Shown here piece after piece: positions 50,372-59,607 of a stretch of DNA of 64,000 nucleotides; within the stretch, counting starts at the first letter, position 1, and every line of letters begins with the position of its first letter. The position numbers and the translations under genes are program-made. The notes under the pieces were generated by a model. The model was not told where the DNA came from, searched no databases, and worked only from the letters and a program-made list of their open reading frames with translations. Source of the stretch: Clostridia bacterium (GTDB lineage Bacteria; Bacillota; Clostridia; Peptostreptococcales; Anaerovoracaceae); contig CABJAP010000004.1 in assembly GCA_902363595.1 (NCBI GenBank), forward strand, positions 186,001 through 250,000, in the 5' to 3' direction.

Positions 50372-50660
50372 AACGTTGCATTCCGGCAGATTACTGCCGA
50401 CGCGATAACTTTTTACAGAACAAAAGCTGCTTTGCAGCAGCACAAAAAATGTAAGGGAACTCCCCTTAGTAAGATTGCATGAGAGGGAAGACGGCCTAAA
50501 AGAAAGAGTTGCAGATACAGGTCAGGGCTTCCAGCAGTAAAGCGCAGCCAAAAGCAAGTTTTGGGCGCTTCTTGCAGGAGACCTTCGGCGATTTGCATCA
50601 GCAAATCGGGATAGGGCTTCCAAACCAGAGCAATCCGCTGTAAGAATTAGGAGGAAAAAT
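50372..50660 (+). ncRNA. Structured intergenic RNA between rpsJ and rplC
   Basis: No gene is present, but many hairpins are: CGGCAG/CTGCCG just after rpsJ, GCTGC/GCAGC, GGGGAGTTCCCC-like pairing near 50456, AGCGC..CCAAAA with TTTTGG..GCGCT (50541-50569) and CGATTTGC/GCAAATCG with loop ATCA (50589-50608). rpsJ and rplC are usually about 20-40 bases apart. It may be a protein-binding control element. Confidence 0.5.
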
Positions 50661-51296
50661 ATGAAAGCGATTTTAGGAAAGAAAGTCGGAATGACTCAGA
50701 TCTTTACTGACGCAGGCGAAGTGATTCCTGTAACAGTGATCGAGGCAGGTCCGGAAACAGTAACACAGATCAAAACGGTTGAAAACGATGGTTATGCCGC
50801 GGCTCAAGTAGCGTTCGAAGATGCGAAAGCCCACAGAATCAACAAGCCGATGACAGGCCATTTTGAAAAAGCAGGCGTTTCTGTCAAGAAGCACCTGGCG
50901 GAATTCATAATTGAAGACGGCGAAGCTTATGAAGTAGGACAGGTCATCACCGTAGCTGATTTCGAAGAAGGCAAGAAGCTGGACATTACCGGAACCTCCA
51001 AAGGTAAAGGTACCCAGGGTGAAATCAAACGGCACGGACACCATAGAGGCCCGATGACCCACGGCTCCAAGCATAAGAGACTGCCGGGCGGCAAGGCCGG
51101 CGCATCCTATCCGGGAAGAGTTTTCAAAGGAAACAAAGAATCCGGAAGAATGGGACGCGATACTGTGACCGTACAGAATGTCGTATTAGTAAAAGTTATT
51201 GAAGACAGAAACCTGATGCTGGTAAAAGGTGCTGTACCGGGAAACAAAGGTGGCCTGGTTCGCATTCAGTACGCAGTAAAGGGCGAGGACAAATAG
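50661..51296 (+). CDS. rplC: 50S ribosomal protein L3
   Basis: Early-assembly 23S rRNA-binding protein near the peptidyl-transferase centre. The 211 residues start KAILGKKVGMTQIFTDAGEV, and the long internal extension with GHHRGPMTHGSKHKRLPGG and GRVFKGNKESGRMG reaches into the 50S core. Length is normal for Bacillota. AGGAGG precedes ATG 50661. It follows a structured 289-base spacer, so its translation could be controlled separately from rpsJ. Confidence 0.99.
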   Translation: MKAILGKKVGMTQIFTDAGEVIPVTVIEAGPETVTQIKTVENDGYAAAQVAFEDAKAHRINKPMTGHFEKAGVSVKKHLAEFIIEDGEAYEVGQVITVADFEEGKKLDITGTSKGKGTQGEIKRHGHHRGPMTHGSKHKRLPGGKAGASYPGRVFKGNKESGRMGRDTVTVQNVVLVKVIEDRNLMLVKGAVPGNKGGLVRIQYAVKGEDK

Positions 51297-51321
51297 AAGA
51301 CTTCAGGAAGGAGGAAGTAAA

Positions 51322-51945
51322 ATGGCAAAAGTAACGATGCTTAACATGACTGGAGCAGAAGCCGGAACCATCGAACTGAACGATGAAATCTTCGGAATCG
51401 AGCCTAACCAGAACGCAGTACACGCTGTAGTAAAAAATTACTTGGCAAACCAGAGACAGGGAACGCAGTCCGCAAAGACAAGAGCAGAAGTAAGAGGCGG
51501 CGGAAGAAAGCCTTTCAGACAGAAGGGAACAGGACGCCATAGACAGGGAAGCACCACAGACCCATCTCAGGTAGGCGGTGGAGTAGTATTTGCTCCAAAG
51601 CCAAGAAGTTACAGATATACACTGCCTAAGAAGCTGAGAAGACTGGCAATGAAATCCGCGCTTTCCTCAAAGGTAGAGGAAAAGGAAATCATCGTTTTAG
51701 ACGAGCTGAAATTGGATGCTCCTAAGACAAAAGAAATGGTAAAAGTTCTGGAAAATATCAAAGCTGGTAAAAAAGCGCTGATCGTTATGGCTGAAAAAGA
51801 TGAGAACGTGATCCGTTCTGCGGCCAATATTCCGGGAGTTAGAACAGAGCTGGTATCCACAATGAACGTATACGAGATCATCAATCACCCCAGCTTCATT
51901 GTAACAAAAGATGCGATTAACAAGATTGAGGAGGTGTACTCATAA
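51322..51945 (+). CDS. rplD: 50S ribosomal protein L4
   Basis: 23S rRNA-binding protein lining the exit tunnel; in enterobacteria it also autoregulates the S10 operon. The 207 residues contain the tunnel loop [19 protein letters not shown] and the globular part with [33 protein letters not shown] precedes ATG 51322. The stop shares one base with the rplW start. If the structured spacers upstream are control elements, L4 is one candidate ligand. Confidence 0.99.
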   Translation: MAKVTMLNMTGAEAGTIELNDEIFGIEPNQNAVHAVVKNYLANQRQGTQSAKTRAEVRGGGRKPFRQKGTGRHRQGSTTDPSQVGGGVVFAPKPRSYRYTLPKKLRRLAMKSALSSKVEEKEIIVLDELKLDAPKTKEMVKVLENIKAGKKALIVMAEKDENVIRSAANIPGVRTELVSTMNVYEIINHPSFIVTKDAINKIEEVYS

Positions 51946-52235
51946 TGAAAACGCCTTACGATGTAATTTTAAAACCTGTCATCTCTGAAAAAAGTATGGA
52001 AGATGCGCAGAACAAAAAATACACATTCAAGGTTGCGGTAGATGCGAACAAGACACAGGTTAAGCACGCTGTAGAAGAAATCTTCGATGTGGAAGTGAAA
52101 AAAGTAAACATTATGAACGTTGTCGGCAAACAGAAAAGAATGGGAAGAAGCGTAGGAATGACTGCCGCTAGCAAAAAGGCAATCGTTACTCTGACAGATA
52201 AGAGTAAAGAGATCGAATTCTTCCAGAGCTTATAA
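51945..52235 (+). CDS. rplW: 50S ribosomal protein L23
   Basis: Protein at the tunnel exit that docks trigger factor and signal recognition particle. The 96 residues begin [19 protein letters not shown] and include [20 protein letters not shown] and [15 protein letters not shown]. The ATG overlaps the rplD stop by one base (TAATG), indicating coupling; GAGGAGG in the end of rplD is the ribosome site. Normal length. Confidence 0.99.
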   Translation: MKTPYDVILKPVISEKSMEDAQNKKYTFKVAVDANKTQVKHAVEEIFDVEVKKVNIMNVVGKQKRMGRSVGMTAASKKAIVTLTDKSKEIEFFQSL

Positions 52236-52253
52236 TATAGGAGGTAGGAAAGA

Positions 52254-53087
52254 ATGGGAATCAAAAAATATAATCCGACTACTCCTGGTTTAAGAGGAAT
52301 GACGGTTTCTACTTTTGAGGAAATCACCAAGGACGCCCCTGAAAAATCCCTTACCGTGACACTGAAAAAGCATGCTGGAAGAAACTCCAGAGGCAAGATC
52401 ACCGTAAGACACAGAGGCGGCGGATACAGACCCAAATACAGAATCATCGATTTCAAGAGAAATAAAGATGGTGTTCCAGGAACAGTAGCAGCGATCGAAT
52501 ACGATCCGAACAGAAGTGCCAACATCGCCCTGATCAACTATGCTGACGGCGAAAAAAGATATATCATCGCTCCTGAAAAATTAATGGTAGGCGATATGAT
52601 TGAATCCGGCCCAGAAGCTGATATCAAAGTAGGAAACACCCTTCCGCTGGCAAATATTCCGGTAGGTACCGTGATCCACAACATCGAGCTCAAGCCTGGC
52701 AAAGGCGGCCAGATGGTAAGATCCGCAGGTAACGGAGCCCAGCTCATGGCCAAAGAAGGAAAAGAAGCTCAGGTAAGACTTCCTTCCGGCGAAGTGAGAA
52801 AAGTGAGAATGGAATGCAGAGCGACCATCGGAGAAGTTGGTAACGGAGACCACGCCAACATCCAGATCGGTAAAGCGGGAAGAAAAAGACACATGGGTAT
52901 CAGACCTACCGTTCGCGGTTCTGTCATGAACCCCAACGACCACCCACATGGCGGTGGTGAAGGTAAGGCTGGAATTGGTCGTGTAAGTCCGGTTACACCT
53001 TGGGGCAAGCCTGCTCTCGGATACAAGACGAGAAAGAAGAACAAGGCTTCCGACAAGTATATCGTTAAGAGAAGAAATGAAAAATAA
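52254..53087 (+). CDS. rplB: 50S ribosomal protein L2
   Basis: Conserved 23S rRNA-binding protein needed for peptidyl transfer and subunit association. The 277 residues begin [16 protein letters not shown] and include [19 protein letters not shown]. The C-terminal signature [18 protein letters not shown] carries the functionally important His. AGGAGG precedes ATG 52254. Normal length and position in the operon. Confidence 0.99.
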   Translation: MGIKKYNPTTPGLRGMTVSTFEEITKDAPEKSLTVTLKKHAGRNSRGKITVRHRGGGYRPKYRIIDFKRNKDGVPGTVAAIEYDPNRSANIALINYADGEKRYIIAPEKLMVGDMIESGPEADIKVGNTLPLANIPVGTVIHNIELKPGKGGQMVRSAGNGAQLMAKEGKEAQVRLPSGEVRKVRMECRATIGEVGNGDHANIQIGKAGRKRHMGIRPTVRGSVMNPNDHPHGGGEGKAGIGRVSPVTPWGKPALGYKTRKKNKASDKYIVKRRNEK

Positions 53088-53103
53088 GGAAGGAGCATAG
53101 ATA

Positions 53104-53382
53104 ATGGGTAGATCACTGAAAAAAGGCCCTTTCGTCAACAGAAAACTGCTTAAGGCTATCGAAGATATGAATGCAGCCAACGAAAAGAAAGTCATAAAAA
53201 CATGGTCAAGACCATCCACGATATTCCCGCAGATGGTGGGACACACAATCGCAGTGCATGATGGAAGAAAGCACGTACCTGTATATATCACCGAAGATAT
53301 GGTAGGACACAGACTTGGAGAATTTGCTCCAACCAGAACTTACAGGGGCCACGCTGCAGACAAGTCATCAAAAGTAAAGTAA
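53104..53382 (+). CDS. rpsS: 30S ribosomal protein S19
   Basis: 30S head protein contacting S13 and the A-site region. The 92 residues start [19 protein letters not shown] and contain [30 protein letters not shown] and [15 protein letters not shown] features. AAGGAGC precedes ATG 53104, 16 bases after rplB. Normal length. Confidence 0.99.
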   Translation: MGRSLKKGPFVNRKLLKAIEDMNAANEKKVIKTWSRPSTIFPQMVGHTIAVHDGRKHVPVYITEDMVGHRLGEFAPTRTYRGHAADKSSKVK

Positions 53383-53400
53383 GAAAAGGAGAACATGAAA

Positions 53401-53733
53401 ATGGAAGCAAAAGCAATTGCAAAATATGTAAGAATGTCTCCGATCAAGCTTAAGCCTGTTGCAGATCTTGTAAGAGGAAAAGATATAAATGAGGCGCTTA
53501 CTATATTAAAATTCACACCGGGCAAAGGTGCTGAAATCGTAGAAAAGGTTGTTCAGTCCGCTCTGGCTAATGCTGACGTAAAAGAAATGGACACAGACAA
53601 CTTATATGTAGCGGAAGTTTATGCTAACCAGGGACCGACTATGAAGAGATGGAGAGCTGGATCACAGGGCAGAGCATCGATCATCTTAAAGAGAAGCAGT
53701 CATGTCGGCGTCACTTTAAGAGAAAAGAATTAA
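53401..53733 (+). CDS. rplV: 50S ribosomal protein L22
   Basis: Protein whose beta hairpin lines the peptide exit tunnel, a site of macrolide resistance mutations. The 110-residue reading MEAKAIAKYVRMSPIKLKPV starts at ATG 53401, nine bases after AAAGGAG. An in-frame ATG at 53395 only three bases from that site is the alternative. The hairpin motif GPTMKRWRAGSQGRAS and SHVGVTLREKN close the protein. MSPIKLKPVADLVRGK replaces the more usual MSPRKVRLVADLIRGK, a small local variation. Confidence 0.98.
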   Translation: MEAKAIAKYVRMSPIKLKPVADLVRGKDINEALTILKFTPGKGAEIVEKVVQSALANADVKEMDTDNLYVAEVYANQGPTMKRWRAGSQGRASIILKRSSHVGVTLREKN

Positions 53734-53750
53734 GATAGGAGGTTCATTTA

Positions 53751-54644
53751 ATGGGTCAGAAAGTAAGTCCACATGGATTGAGAGTGGGCATCATCAAAGA
53801 CTGGGATTCCAAATGGTATGCTGACAAAGGAAACTTTGCCGACTACCTGATCGAAGATAATAAAGTTAGAGAGTTCGTAAAGAAAAAGCTGTATGTAGCA
53901 GGCGTTTCCAAAATACTGCTGGAGCGTCAGGCTGACAATAAACTGAAAGTCATCGTGCTGACCGCAAAACCCGGTATGGTTATCGGAAGATCCGGAAACG
54001 GCATTGACGAACTGAAGAGCGATCTGGAAAAAATGACCGGAAAGGCCATTAATATCGAGATCAAAGAAGTGAGAAGATCCGAGCTGGATGCCCAGCTGAC
54101 AGCTGAAAGCATCGCACAGGCTCTGGAAAGAAGAATTTCCTTCAGAAGAGCGATGAAGCAGGCCATCGGCAGAACCATGAAAGCCGGCGCAAAAGGTATC
54201 AAAGTACTGGTATCCGGCAGATTGGGCGGAGCTGAAATCGCCAGAAACGAAAAGTACAGCGAAGGAAACGTTCCTCTCCACACACTGAGAGCGGACATCG
54301 ACTATGGATTCGCGGAAGCCGATACCACTTACGGAAAGATCGGCGTCAAAGTGTGGATCAACCACGGAGAAATCCTTGACAAGGGACTCAAGAGCGCGGT
54401 TCGCGACGAAGGAAACGGAAGAAGAGACGGCAAAAGAAACAGAAGAGACGGCGACAGAAGACCGAGAAGAGACGGCGACAGAAGAAGAAATGATCGCAGA
54501 AGAGACGATAAGCCGGAACTTCCAAAGGCAGTAAATCCGAGAAAGAGAAAAGCTCCGAAGGAAGAACCAGCTAAAGCAGCCGAAGCGCAGACCACAGAAG
54601 CACAGGTTGATGCAGCGACCGAAGCAGCAACAACTGAAGAATAG
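53751..54644 (+). CDS. rpsC: 30S ribosomal protein S3 with long charged C-terminal extension
   Basis: 30S protein at the mRNA entry site with helicase function. Residues 1-220 form the normal KH domain and C-terminal domain: [35 protein letters not shown] (the GxxG loop of the KH domain) and [20 protein letters not shown]. The protein then continues about 75 residues beyond the usual end. First comes an Arg/Asp-rich block with repeated RRDGDRR-type units (about 222-255), then an Ala/Glu/Thr-rich tail ([19 protein letters not shown]). AGGAGG precedes ATG 53751. The extension is in frame, with normal codon use, and looks intrinsically disordered. Confidence 0.97.
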   Translation: MGQKVSPHGLRVGIIKDWDSKWYADKGNFADYLIEDNKVREFVKKKLYVAGVSKILLERQADNKLKVIVLTAKPGMVIGRSGNGIDELKSDLEKMTGKAINIEIKEVRRSELDAQLTAESIAQALERRISFRRAMKQAIGRTMKAGAKGIKVLVSGRLGGAEIARNEKYSEGNVPLHTLRADIDYGFAEADTTYGKIGVKVWINHGEILDKGLKSAVRDEGNGRRDGKRNRRDGDRRPRRDGDRRRNDRRRDDKPELPKAVNPRKRKAPKEEPAKAAEAQTTEAQVDAATEAATTEE

Positions 54645-54667
54645 ACGAAAGAGAGGAGGAAACGCTG

Positions 54668-55099
54668 ATGTTAATGCCAAAGCGCGTTAAACGCAGAAGA
54701 GTCCACAGAGGTAGAATGAAGGGCGTTGCTACCAAAGGTAACAAGGTTACTTACGGAGATTACGGCCTGGTGGCTACCGAATGCGGATGGATAACTTCAA
54801 ATCAGATCGAGGCAGCCAGAATTGCCATGACCAGATCGGTAAAAAGAGGTGGTAAGGTTTATATCAAAATCTTCCCCCACAAGTCTGTAACAAAGAAACC
54901 TGCAGAAGTACGTATGGGTTCCGGTAAAGGTGCTCCGGAGTACTGGGTAGCAGTTGTAAAACCAGGCAGAGTTATGTTTGAAATCGAGGGTGTAACCGAG
55001 GCCCAGGCAAGAGAGGCTATGCGTCTTGCATCTCACAAGCTGCCTGTTAAATGTAAATTTGCCATCAAAGAAATGGAAGCAAAGGGTGGTGAAGCATAA
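54668..55099 (+). CDS. rplP: 50S ribosomal protein L16
   Basis: 50S protein near the A site and 5S rRNA. The 143 residues begin [19 protein letters not shown] and contain [24 protein letters not shown] and the signature [20 protein letters not shown] with the usual Arg that can be hydroxylated in other bacteria. GAGGAGG precedes ATG 54668. The stop shares a base with the rpmC start. Normal length. Confidence 0.99.
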   Translation: MLMPKRVKRRRVHRGRMKGVATKGNKVTYGDYGLVATECGWITSNQIEAARIAMTRSVKRGGKVYIKIFPHKSVTKKPAEVRMGSGKGAPEYWVAVVKPGRVMFEIEGVTEAQAREAMRLASHKLPVKCKFAIKEMEAKGGEA

Positions 55100-55302
55100 T
55101 GGAACTGAAGAAGATGAGAGAAATGTCAGAAGTGGAACTCAATGCTGAACTGGTAAAGATGAAGAAAGATTTATTCAATCTCAGATTCCAGCACGTTACC
55201 GGACAGCTTGAAAACCCGATTAAAATGAGAGATACAAAGAAAGACATCGCCAGAGTCAAGACGATCATCAGAGAAAAACAGCTTGAAAAGGCTCAGGGCT
55301 AG
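55099..55302 (+). CDS. rpmC: 50S ribosomal protein L29
   Basis: Small two-helix protein at the tunnel exit next to L23. The 67 residues are [20 protein letters not shown], then KDLFNLRFQHVTGQLENP and the closing helix RVKTIIREKQLEK, all family-typical. The start overlaps the rplP stop (TAATG), so translation is coupled. Normal length. Confidence 0.99.
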   Translation: MELKKMREMSEVELNAELVKMKKDLFNLRFQHVTGQLENPIKMRDTKKDIARVKTIIREKQLEKAQG

Positions 55303-55320
55303 TAGAAAGGAGGATGTAAT

Positions 55321-55581
55321 ATGACAGTTGAAAGAAACCTCAGAAAAACAAGAGTTGGCGTTGTTGTAAGCGACAAGATGGATAAGACTGTTGTCGTTGC
55401 GCTGGAAGACTTCGTAAGACATTCCCTTTATGGTAAAGCTGTAAAGAGAACCAAGAAGGTCAAGGCTCACGATGAAAACAACGAATGCAACATTGGTGAT
55501 AAAGTTAGAATTATGGAAACAAGACCTCTGTCCAAAGACAAGAGATGGAGACTTGTGAACATCGTAGAGAAAGTTAAGTAA
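55321..55581 (+). CDS. rpsQ: 30S ribosomal protein S17
   Basis: Primary 16S rRNA-binding protein of the 30S body. The 86 residues begin [22 protein letters not shown] and contain [22 protein letters not shown], the OB-fold core, and [26 protein letters not shown] precedes ATG 55321. Normal length and position. Confidence 0.99.
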   Translation: MTVERNLRKTRVGVVVSDKMDKTVVVALEDFVRHSLYGKAVKRTKKVKAHDENNECNIGDKVRIMETRPLSKDKRWRLVNIVEKVK

Positions 55582-55593
55582 GGAGGCACCAGA

Positions 55594-55962
55594 ATGATTC
55601 AGACAGAAACAAGACTGAAAGTCGCTGACAACTCCGGTGCAAAAGAACTTCTGTGTATCCGTATTCTCGGCGGAACAAGCCGTCAGTACGCGAACATCGG
55701 AGATGTGATCGTTTGCGCAGTAAAAGACGCGACACCGGGCGGCGTTGTTAAAAAGGGCGACGTTGTTAAGGCAGTTGTAGTTAGATCGAAAAAGGGTGCC
55801 AGAAGAGTTGACGGCAGCTATGTAAAATTCGACCAGAACGCGGCTGTAATTTTGAAGGATGATATGACACCGGTCGGCACTCGTATCTTCGGGCCAGTAG
55901 CCAGAGAGCTCAGAGAAAAGAGCTTTATGAAGATCGTATCGCTGGCACCGGAAGTATTATAG
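55594..55962 (+). CDS. rplN: 50S ribosomal protein L14
   Basis: 50S interface protein that contacts the 30S subunit and binds ribosome silencing factor. The 122 residues begin [20 protein letters not shown] and include [21 protein letters not shown] and the end [30 protein letters not shown] precedes ATG 55594. Normal length. Confidence 0.99.
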   Translation: MIQTETRLKVADNSGAKELLCIRILGGTSRQYANIGDVIVCAVKDATPGGVVKKGDVVKAVVVRSKKGARRVDGSYVKFDQNAAVILKDDMTPVGTRIFGPVARELREKSFMKIVSLAPEVL

Positions 55963-55973
55963 GAGGCGAGCGG

Positions 55974-56279
55974 ATGCGAATTAAGAAAGACGATACAGTA
56001 ATTGTACTTACTGGAAAAGATAAAGGTAAGACTGGCAAAGTGCTGAAAGCTATGCCCAAAGACGGCAAAGTGATCGTAGAAGGCATCAACATGCAGACCA
56101 AGCACCAGAAGCAGACCCAGAAAGAGGCTGCCGAGATCAAGCATCAGGAAGGTCCGCTGGACGTTTCCAACGTTATGTACTACGATACAAAATCAAAGAC
56201 CGCCAGCAAGATTGGCTACAAGATGGACGGCGACAAAAAAGTCAGAGTAGCTAAGAAAACCGGCGAAGTAATCGACTAA
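55974..56279 (+). CDS. rplX: 50S ribosomal protein L24
   Basis: Assembly-initiating 50S protein with a KOW motif ([20 protein letters not shown], residues 8-27). The 101 residues also contain [20 protein letters not shown] and a C-terminal strand region. AGGAGGCGAGCGG precedes ATG 55974. Normal length. Confidence 0.99.
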   Translation: MRIKKDDTVIVLTGKDKGKTGKVLKAMPKDGKVIVEGINMQTKHQKQTQKEAAEIKHQEGPLDVSNVMYYDTKSKTASKIGYKMDGDKKVRVAKKTGEVID

Positions 56280-56296
56280 GAAAGGAGGAGACGATT

Positions 56297-56839
56297 TTGA
56301 CAGCCAGATTAAAAGAAAACTATGACAACAATGTCTTTCAGGCATTGATGGAAAAATTCTCATATAAGAATGCAATGGAAGTTCCCAAGCTGGAAAAAGT
56401 GACCATTAACATGGGCCTTGGCGAAGCCAAAGAAAATGCCAAAATTATGGAAAGCGCAGTCGAAGAGCTGGCCCTCATAACCGGCCAGAGACCTGTGGTT
56501 ACCAAGGCGAAAAAATCAATCGCCAACTTTAAGGTAAGACAGGGTATGCCTGTAGGAGCGAAAGTCACTTTAAGAGGAGAGAACATGTACACCTTCGTTG
56601 ATAAATTCATCAACATCGCTCTTCCCAGAGTGAGAGACTTCAAGGGCGTCAGCAAGAACTCCTTTGACGGAAGAGGCAATTATTCCATGGGGATCAAGGA
56701 ACAGCTCATCTTCCCGGAAATCAACTACGATAAAGTTGACATGATCAAAGGTATGAACATTGTATTCACTACAACGGCTAAAACAGATGAAGAAGCGGCA
56801 GCTCTGCTGGAACTTCTCGGAATGCCGTTCGAGAAATAA
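56297..56839 (+). CDS. rplE: 50S ribosomal protein L5
   Basis: 5S rRNA-binding protein of the central protuberance. The 180 residues begin [20 protein letters not shown], with [38 protein letters not shown] and [20 protein letters not shown]. The start is a rare TTG at 56297, placed well behind AAAGGAGGAG; the next ATG (56348) would remove conserved residues. Normal length otherwise. Confidence 0.98.
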   Translation: MTARLKENYDNNVFQALMEKFSYKNAMEVPKLEKVTINMGLGEAKENAKIMESAVEELALITGQRPVVTKAKKSIANFKVRQGMPVGAKVTLRGENMYTFVDKFINIALPRVRDFKGVSKNSFDGRGNYSMGIKEQLIFPEINYDKVDMIKGMNIVFTTTAKTDEEAAALLELLGMPFEK

Positions 56840-56851
56840 TAGGAGGGAAAC

Positions 56852-57037
56852 ATGGCGAAAACATCTCTCAAAATAAAACAGCAAAGAAAACCGAAATACT
56901 CAACACGCGCATATACAAGATGCAGAATCTGCGGAAGACCCCATTCTGTTCTCAAGAAATATGGAATATGCCGTATCTGTTTTAGAGAGCTTGCTTACAA
57001 GGGAGAAATTCCCGGCGTGAAAAAAGCGAGCTGGTAG
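56852..57037 (+). CDS. rpsN: 30S ribosomal protein S14, zinc type
   Basis: 61-residue S14 of the short zinc-binding form. The ligands are in [20 protein letters not shown], two Cys-x-x-Cys pairs, followed by [18 protein letters not shown]. This form is usual in Bacillota and sits in the spc operon as expected. AGGAGGGA precedes ATG 56852. A 63-base spacer to rpsH follows. Confidence 0.99.
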   Translation: MAKTSLKIKQQRKPKYSTRAYTRCRICGRPHSVLKKYGICRICFRELAYKGEIPGVKKASW

Positions 57038-57100
57038 AAAAGTGAAATTGCCAGAACTGCACGTGCGTGCAAAGCTGGTCAAGAAAGGAGAAATACTGTA

Positions 57101-57499
57101 ATGACAATGACAGATCCAATAGCAGATATGCTGACAAGAATCAGAAATGCCAATACTGTAGGTCATGACACGGTTGATATTCCGGCTTCAAAGATGAAAA
57201 AGTCCATCGCAGGAATTTTGACGGAAGAAGGCTACATTAAAGGATTTGACGTTATAGACGACAACAAGCAGGGCATGATCCGCGTTCAGATGAAATATGG
57301 TCCTGACAAAGAAAGAGTTATCACCGGGATCAAAAAGATCTCAAAGCCAGGCCTGAAGGTCTATGCTAAGGCAAGCGACGTTCCAAAAGTTCTGGGCGGA
57401 CTGGGAATCGCGATCATCTCCACGTCAAGCGGAGTTATCAGCGACAAAGAAGCCAGAAAACTGGGCGTTGGCGGCGAAGTAGTTTGTTATGTTTGGTAG
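57101..57499 (+). CDS. rpsH: 30S ribosomal protein S8
   Basis: Central-domain 16S rRNA-binding protein, the spc operon repressor in E. coli. The 132 residues begin [23 protein letters not shown] and contain [20 protein letters not shown] and the end [27 protein letters not shown] precedes ATG 57101; ATG 57107 is an alternative start. Normal length. Confidence 0.99.
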   Translation: MTMTDPIADMLTRIRNANTVGHDTVDIPASKMKKSIAGILTEEGYIKGFDVIDDNKQGMIRVQMKYGPDKERVITGIKKISKPGLKVYAKASDVPKVLGGLGIAIISTSSGVISDKEARKLGVGGEVVCYVW

Positions 57500-57509
57500 G
57501 AGGTAGACA

Positions 57510-58052
57510 ATGTCAAGAATAGGTATCAAACCTGTTGATCTTCCTGCTGGCGTTGAGGTTAAGGTTGACGGTAATAATGCAGTTACTGTTAAAGGACCAA
57601 AAGGCGAACTTACAGAGCAGATCAGCAAGTTATTAAAAATCGAAGTAAAAGATAATCAGGTTAACGTTTCCAGAGATTCGGACGCCAAGGCTTACAGAGA
57701 ACAGCACGGGCTGGCAAGAAGCTTGATCCAGAACATGGTGACCGGCGTAACCCAGGGCTACGAAAAGAAACTGGAACTGGTCGGTGTTGGATATAAGGCT
57801 GAAAAGAAGGGCAAGAAACTGGTCCTGAGCCTGGGATATTCCCATCCGGTAGAGCTGGAAGACCCGGACGGAATTACCACCGAGGCACCTTCCAATACCG
57901 AAATTACGGTTAAAGGAATCGATAAAGCAGTTGTTGGCAACTATGCTGCCAATATCCGTGCCTGGAGAAAACCGGAACCTTACAAAGGCAAAGGTATTCG
58001 CTATGTCGGCGAACACATCCGCAGAAAAGAAGGTAAAACCGGAGCAAAATAA
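57510..58052 (+). CDS. rplF: 50S ribosomal protein L6
   Basis: 50S protein near the factor-binding centre. The 180 residues begin [20 protein letters not shown], with VKGPKGEL and the C-terminal signature [28 protein letters not shown] precedes ATG 57510. Normal length; a [14 protein letters not shown] segment ([20 protein letters not shown]) is present as usual. Confidence 0.99.
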   Translation: MSRIGIKPVDLPAGVEVKVDGNNAVTVKGPKGELTEQISKLLKIEVKDNQVNVSRDSDAKAYREQHGLARSLIQNMVTGVTQGYEKKLELVGVGYKAEKKGKKLVLSLGYSHPVELEDPDGITTEAPSNTEITVKGIDKAVVGNYAANIRAWRKPEPYKGKGIRYVGEHIRRKEGKTGAK

Positions 58053-58070
58053 GGAAAGGAGTGAAATAAG

Positions 58071-58433
58071 ATGGCAAACAGCAGAAATGATAGGCGTGTC
58101 GCAAGACACCAGAGAGTTAGAAAAGACCTTTATGGAACTCCTGAGAAACCTAGACTTTGCGTTTTCAGAAGTAATAAGAACATTTCCGTTCAGATTATCG
58201 ATGACGTAAATGGAGTTACCCTTGCTTCCGCTTCCACATTGGATAAGGAGCTGAAAGGCCAGATCGAATACGGCGGAAACAAAGACGCCGCTAAGAAGGT
58301 CGGAGAAGCTATTGCTAAGAGAGCACTGGATAAGGGCATCGAAACCGTTGCTTTTGACAGGGGCGGATTCCTTTATCACGGACGTGTAAAGGAACTTGCT
58401 GACGGCGCTCGCGAAGCTGGATTGAAATTCTAA
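58071..58433 (+). CDS. rplR: 50S ribosomal protein L18
   Basis: 5S rRNA-binding protein of the central protuberance. The 120 residues begin with a basic stretch ([19 protein letters not shown]), then [19 protein letters not shown] and the end [29 protein letters not shown] precedes ATG 58071. Normal length. Confidence 0.99.
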   Translation: MANSRNDRRVARHQRVRKDLYGTPEKPRLCVFRSNKNISVQIIDDVNGVTLASASTLDKELKGQIEYGGNKDAAKKVGEAIAKRALDKGIETVAFDRGGFLYHGRVKELADGAREAGLKF

Positions 58434-58448
58434 CAGGAGGTAAAAGGA

Positions 58449-58952
58449 ATGCGAAATACTATCGATGCTTCCAAGCTAGACTTAAACGAAACGATCGTCA
58501 GCATCAGACGTGTAGCTAAGACAGTTAAGGGCGGCAGAAACATGAGATTCAGCGTAACTGTAGTAGTTGGAGACGGCGAAGGCCATGTAGGAGTTGGTCT
58601 TGGCAAAGCTCAGGAAATCCCTGAAGCAGTAAGGAAAGCGACGGAAGACGCAAAGAAAAAACTGATCAAAGTTCCGACTGTAGGAACTACGATCCCACAC
58701 AGAATCCTGGGAATTTTCGGAGCAGGCAGAGTACAGCTTATGCCGGCTGCGGAAGGTACAGGAGTTATCGCAGGTTCATCCGTACGTACGGTTCTTGAAG
58801 CTGCTGGAATCAAAGATATCAGAGCTAAGTCCATTGGCTCTAACAATACGGCAAACATGGCTTATGCAACGATCGAAGGACTGAAAAACCTGATGACTGT
58901 AGAAAAGGTTGCTCGTCTGAGAGGAAAAAATCAAGAAGAAATTATAGGATAA
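58449..58952 (+). CDS. rpsE: 30S ribosomal protein S5
   Basis: 30S fidelity protein at the mRNA entry, a site of spectinomycin resistance. The 167 residues include [24 protein letters not shown] sequence (here [16 protein letters not shown]), [18 protein letters not shown] and [19 protein letters not shown]. No resistance change is obvious in the KGGRNMRF loop. AGGAGG precedes ATG 58449. Normal length. Confidence 0.99.
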   Translation: MRNTIDASKLDLNETIVSIRRVAKTVKGGRNMRFSVTVVVGDGEGHVGVGLGKAQEIPEAVRKATEDAKKKLIKVPTVGTTIPHRILGIFGAGRVQLMPAAEGTGVIAGSSVRTVLEAAGIKDIRAKSIGSNNTANMAYATIEGLKNLMTVEKVARLRGKNQEEIIG

Positions 58953-58964
58953 GGAGGAAGAGCA

Positions 58965-59147
58965 ATGGCTAAAATGATTAAAGTTACTTTAACAAAAAGC
59001 ACGATTGGCGCTTCCCCAAAACAGAGAAAAGTTGTAGAAGCGCTAGGACTAAAAAAGATGCACCAGTCAGTTGAGCTCGTTGATTCTCCGGTAACCTGGG
59101 GTGCTATCAACAAAGTAGAGCATCTTTTGACTGTAGAAGAGCTATAG
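58965..59147 (+). CDS. rpmD: 50S ribosomal protein L30
   Basis: Small 50S protein of 60 residues: [20 protein letters not shown] followed by [20 protein letters not shown] and a final helix [20 protein letters not shown] precedes ATG 58965, 12 bases after rpsE. Typical length. Confidence 0.99.
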   Translation: MAKMIKVTLTKSTIGASPKQRKVVEALGLKKMHQSVELVDSPVTWGAINKVEHLLTVEEL

Positions 59148-59165
59148 GATTGGAGGTGCAAATAG

Positions 59166-59606
59166 ATGAAACTGCATGAATTAAAAGCTGCTCCGGGCGC
59201 CACAAAAGCGCCGAAGAGGAAGGGCCGCGGTACTGCTACCGGACAGGGTAAAACTGCCGGAAGAGGTATGAACGGCCAGAACTCCAGAAGCGGCGGCGGC
59301 ACACGGCCAGGATTTGAAGGCGGACAGATGCCTCTTTACAGAAGAATTCCAAAGAGAGGATTCACCAACATCTGGGCAACAGAATATACCGTTCTCAACG
59401 TTGATGATTTAAACCGATTTGACGCAGGTACTGTTGTAACGCCGGCACTGCTGGAGGAAGTAGGGCTTGTAAAGCAGGTAAAAGATGGAATTAAAATTCT
59501 GGGAAATGGTAACCTGGATAAGAACATTACTGTTCAGGCTCACAAATTTAGCAAGACAGCGATCGAAAAAATAGAATCTGCCGGAGGAAAGGCAGAGGTG
59601 ATTTAA
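59166..59606 (+). CDS. rplO: 50S ribosomal protein L15
   Basis: 50S assembly protein. The 146 residues begin [20 protein letters not shown] and have the Gly/Arg-rich N-terminal arm ([19 protein letters not shown]), then [18 protein letters not shown] and a globular C-terminal half. GGAGGTG precedes ATG 59166. The secY start follows after one base. Confidence 0.99.
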   Translation: MKLHELKAAPGATKAPKRKGRGTATGQGKTAGRGMNGQNSRSGGGTRPGFEGGQMPLYRRIPKRGFTNIWATEYTVLNVDDLNRFDAGTVVTPALLEEVGLVKQVKDGIKILGNGNLDKNITVQAHKFSKTAIEKIESAGGKAEVI

Positions 59607-59607
59607 A

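Noticed and set aside
53748..54680. 310-codon minus-strand frame opposite rpsC
   Set aside because: It exists only because the Arg/Asp repeats of the S3 tail read through as Ser/Leu/Phe on the other strand; no ribosome site or family.
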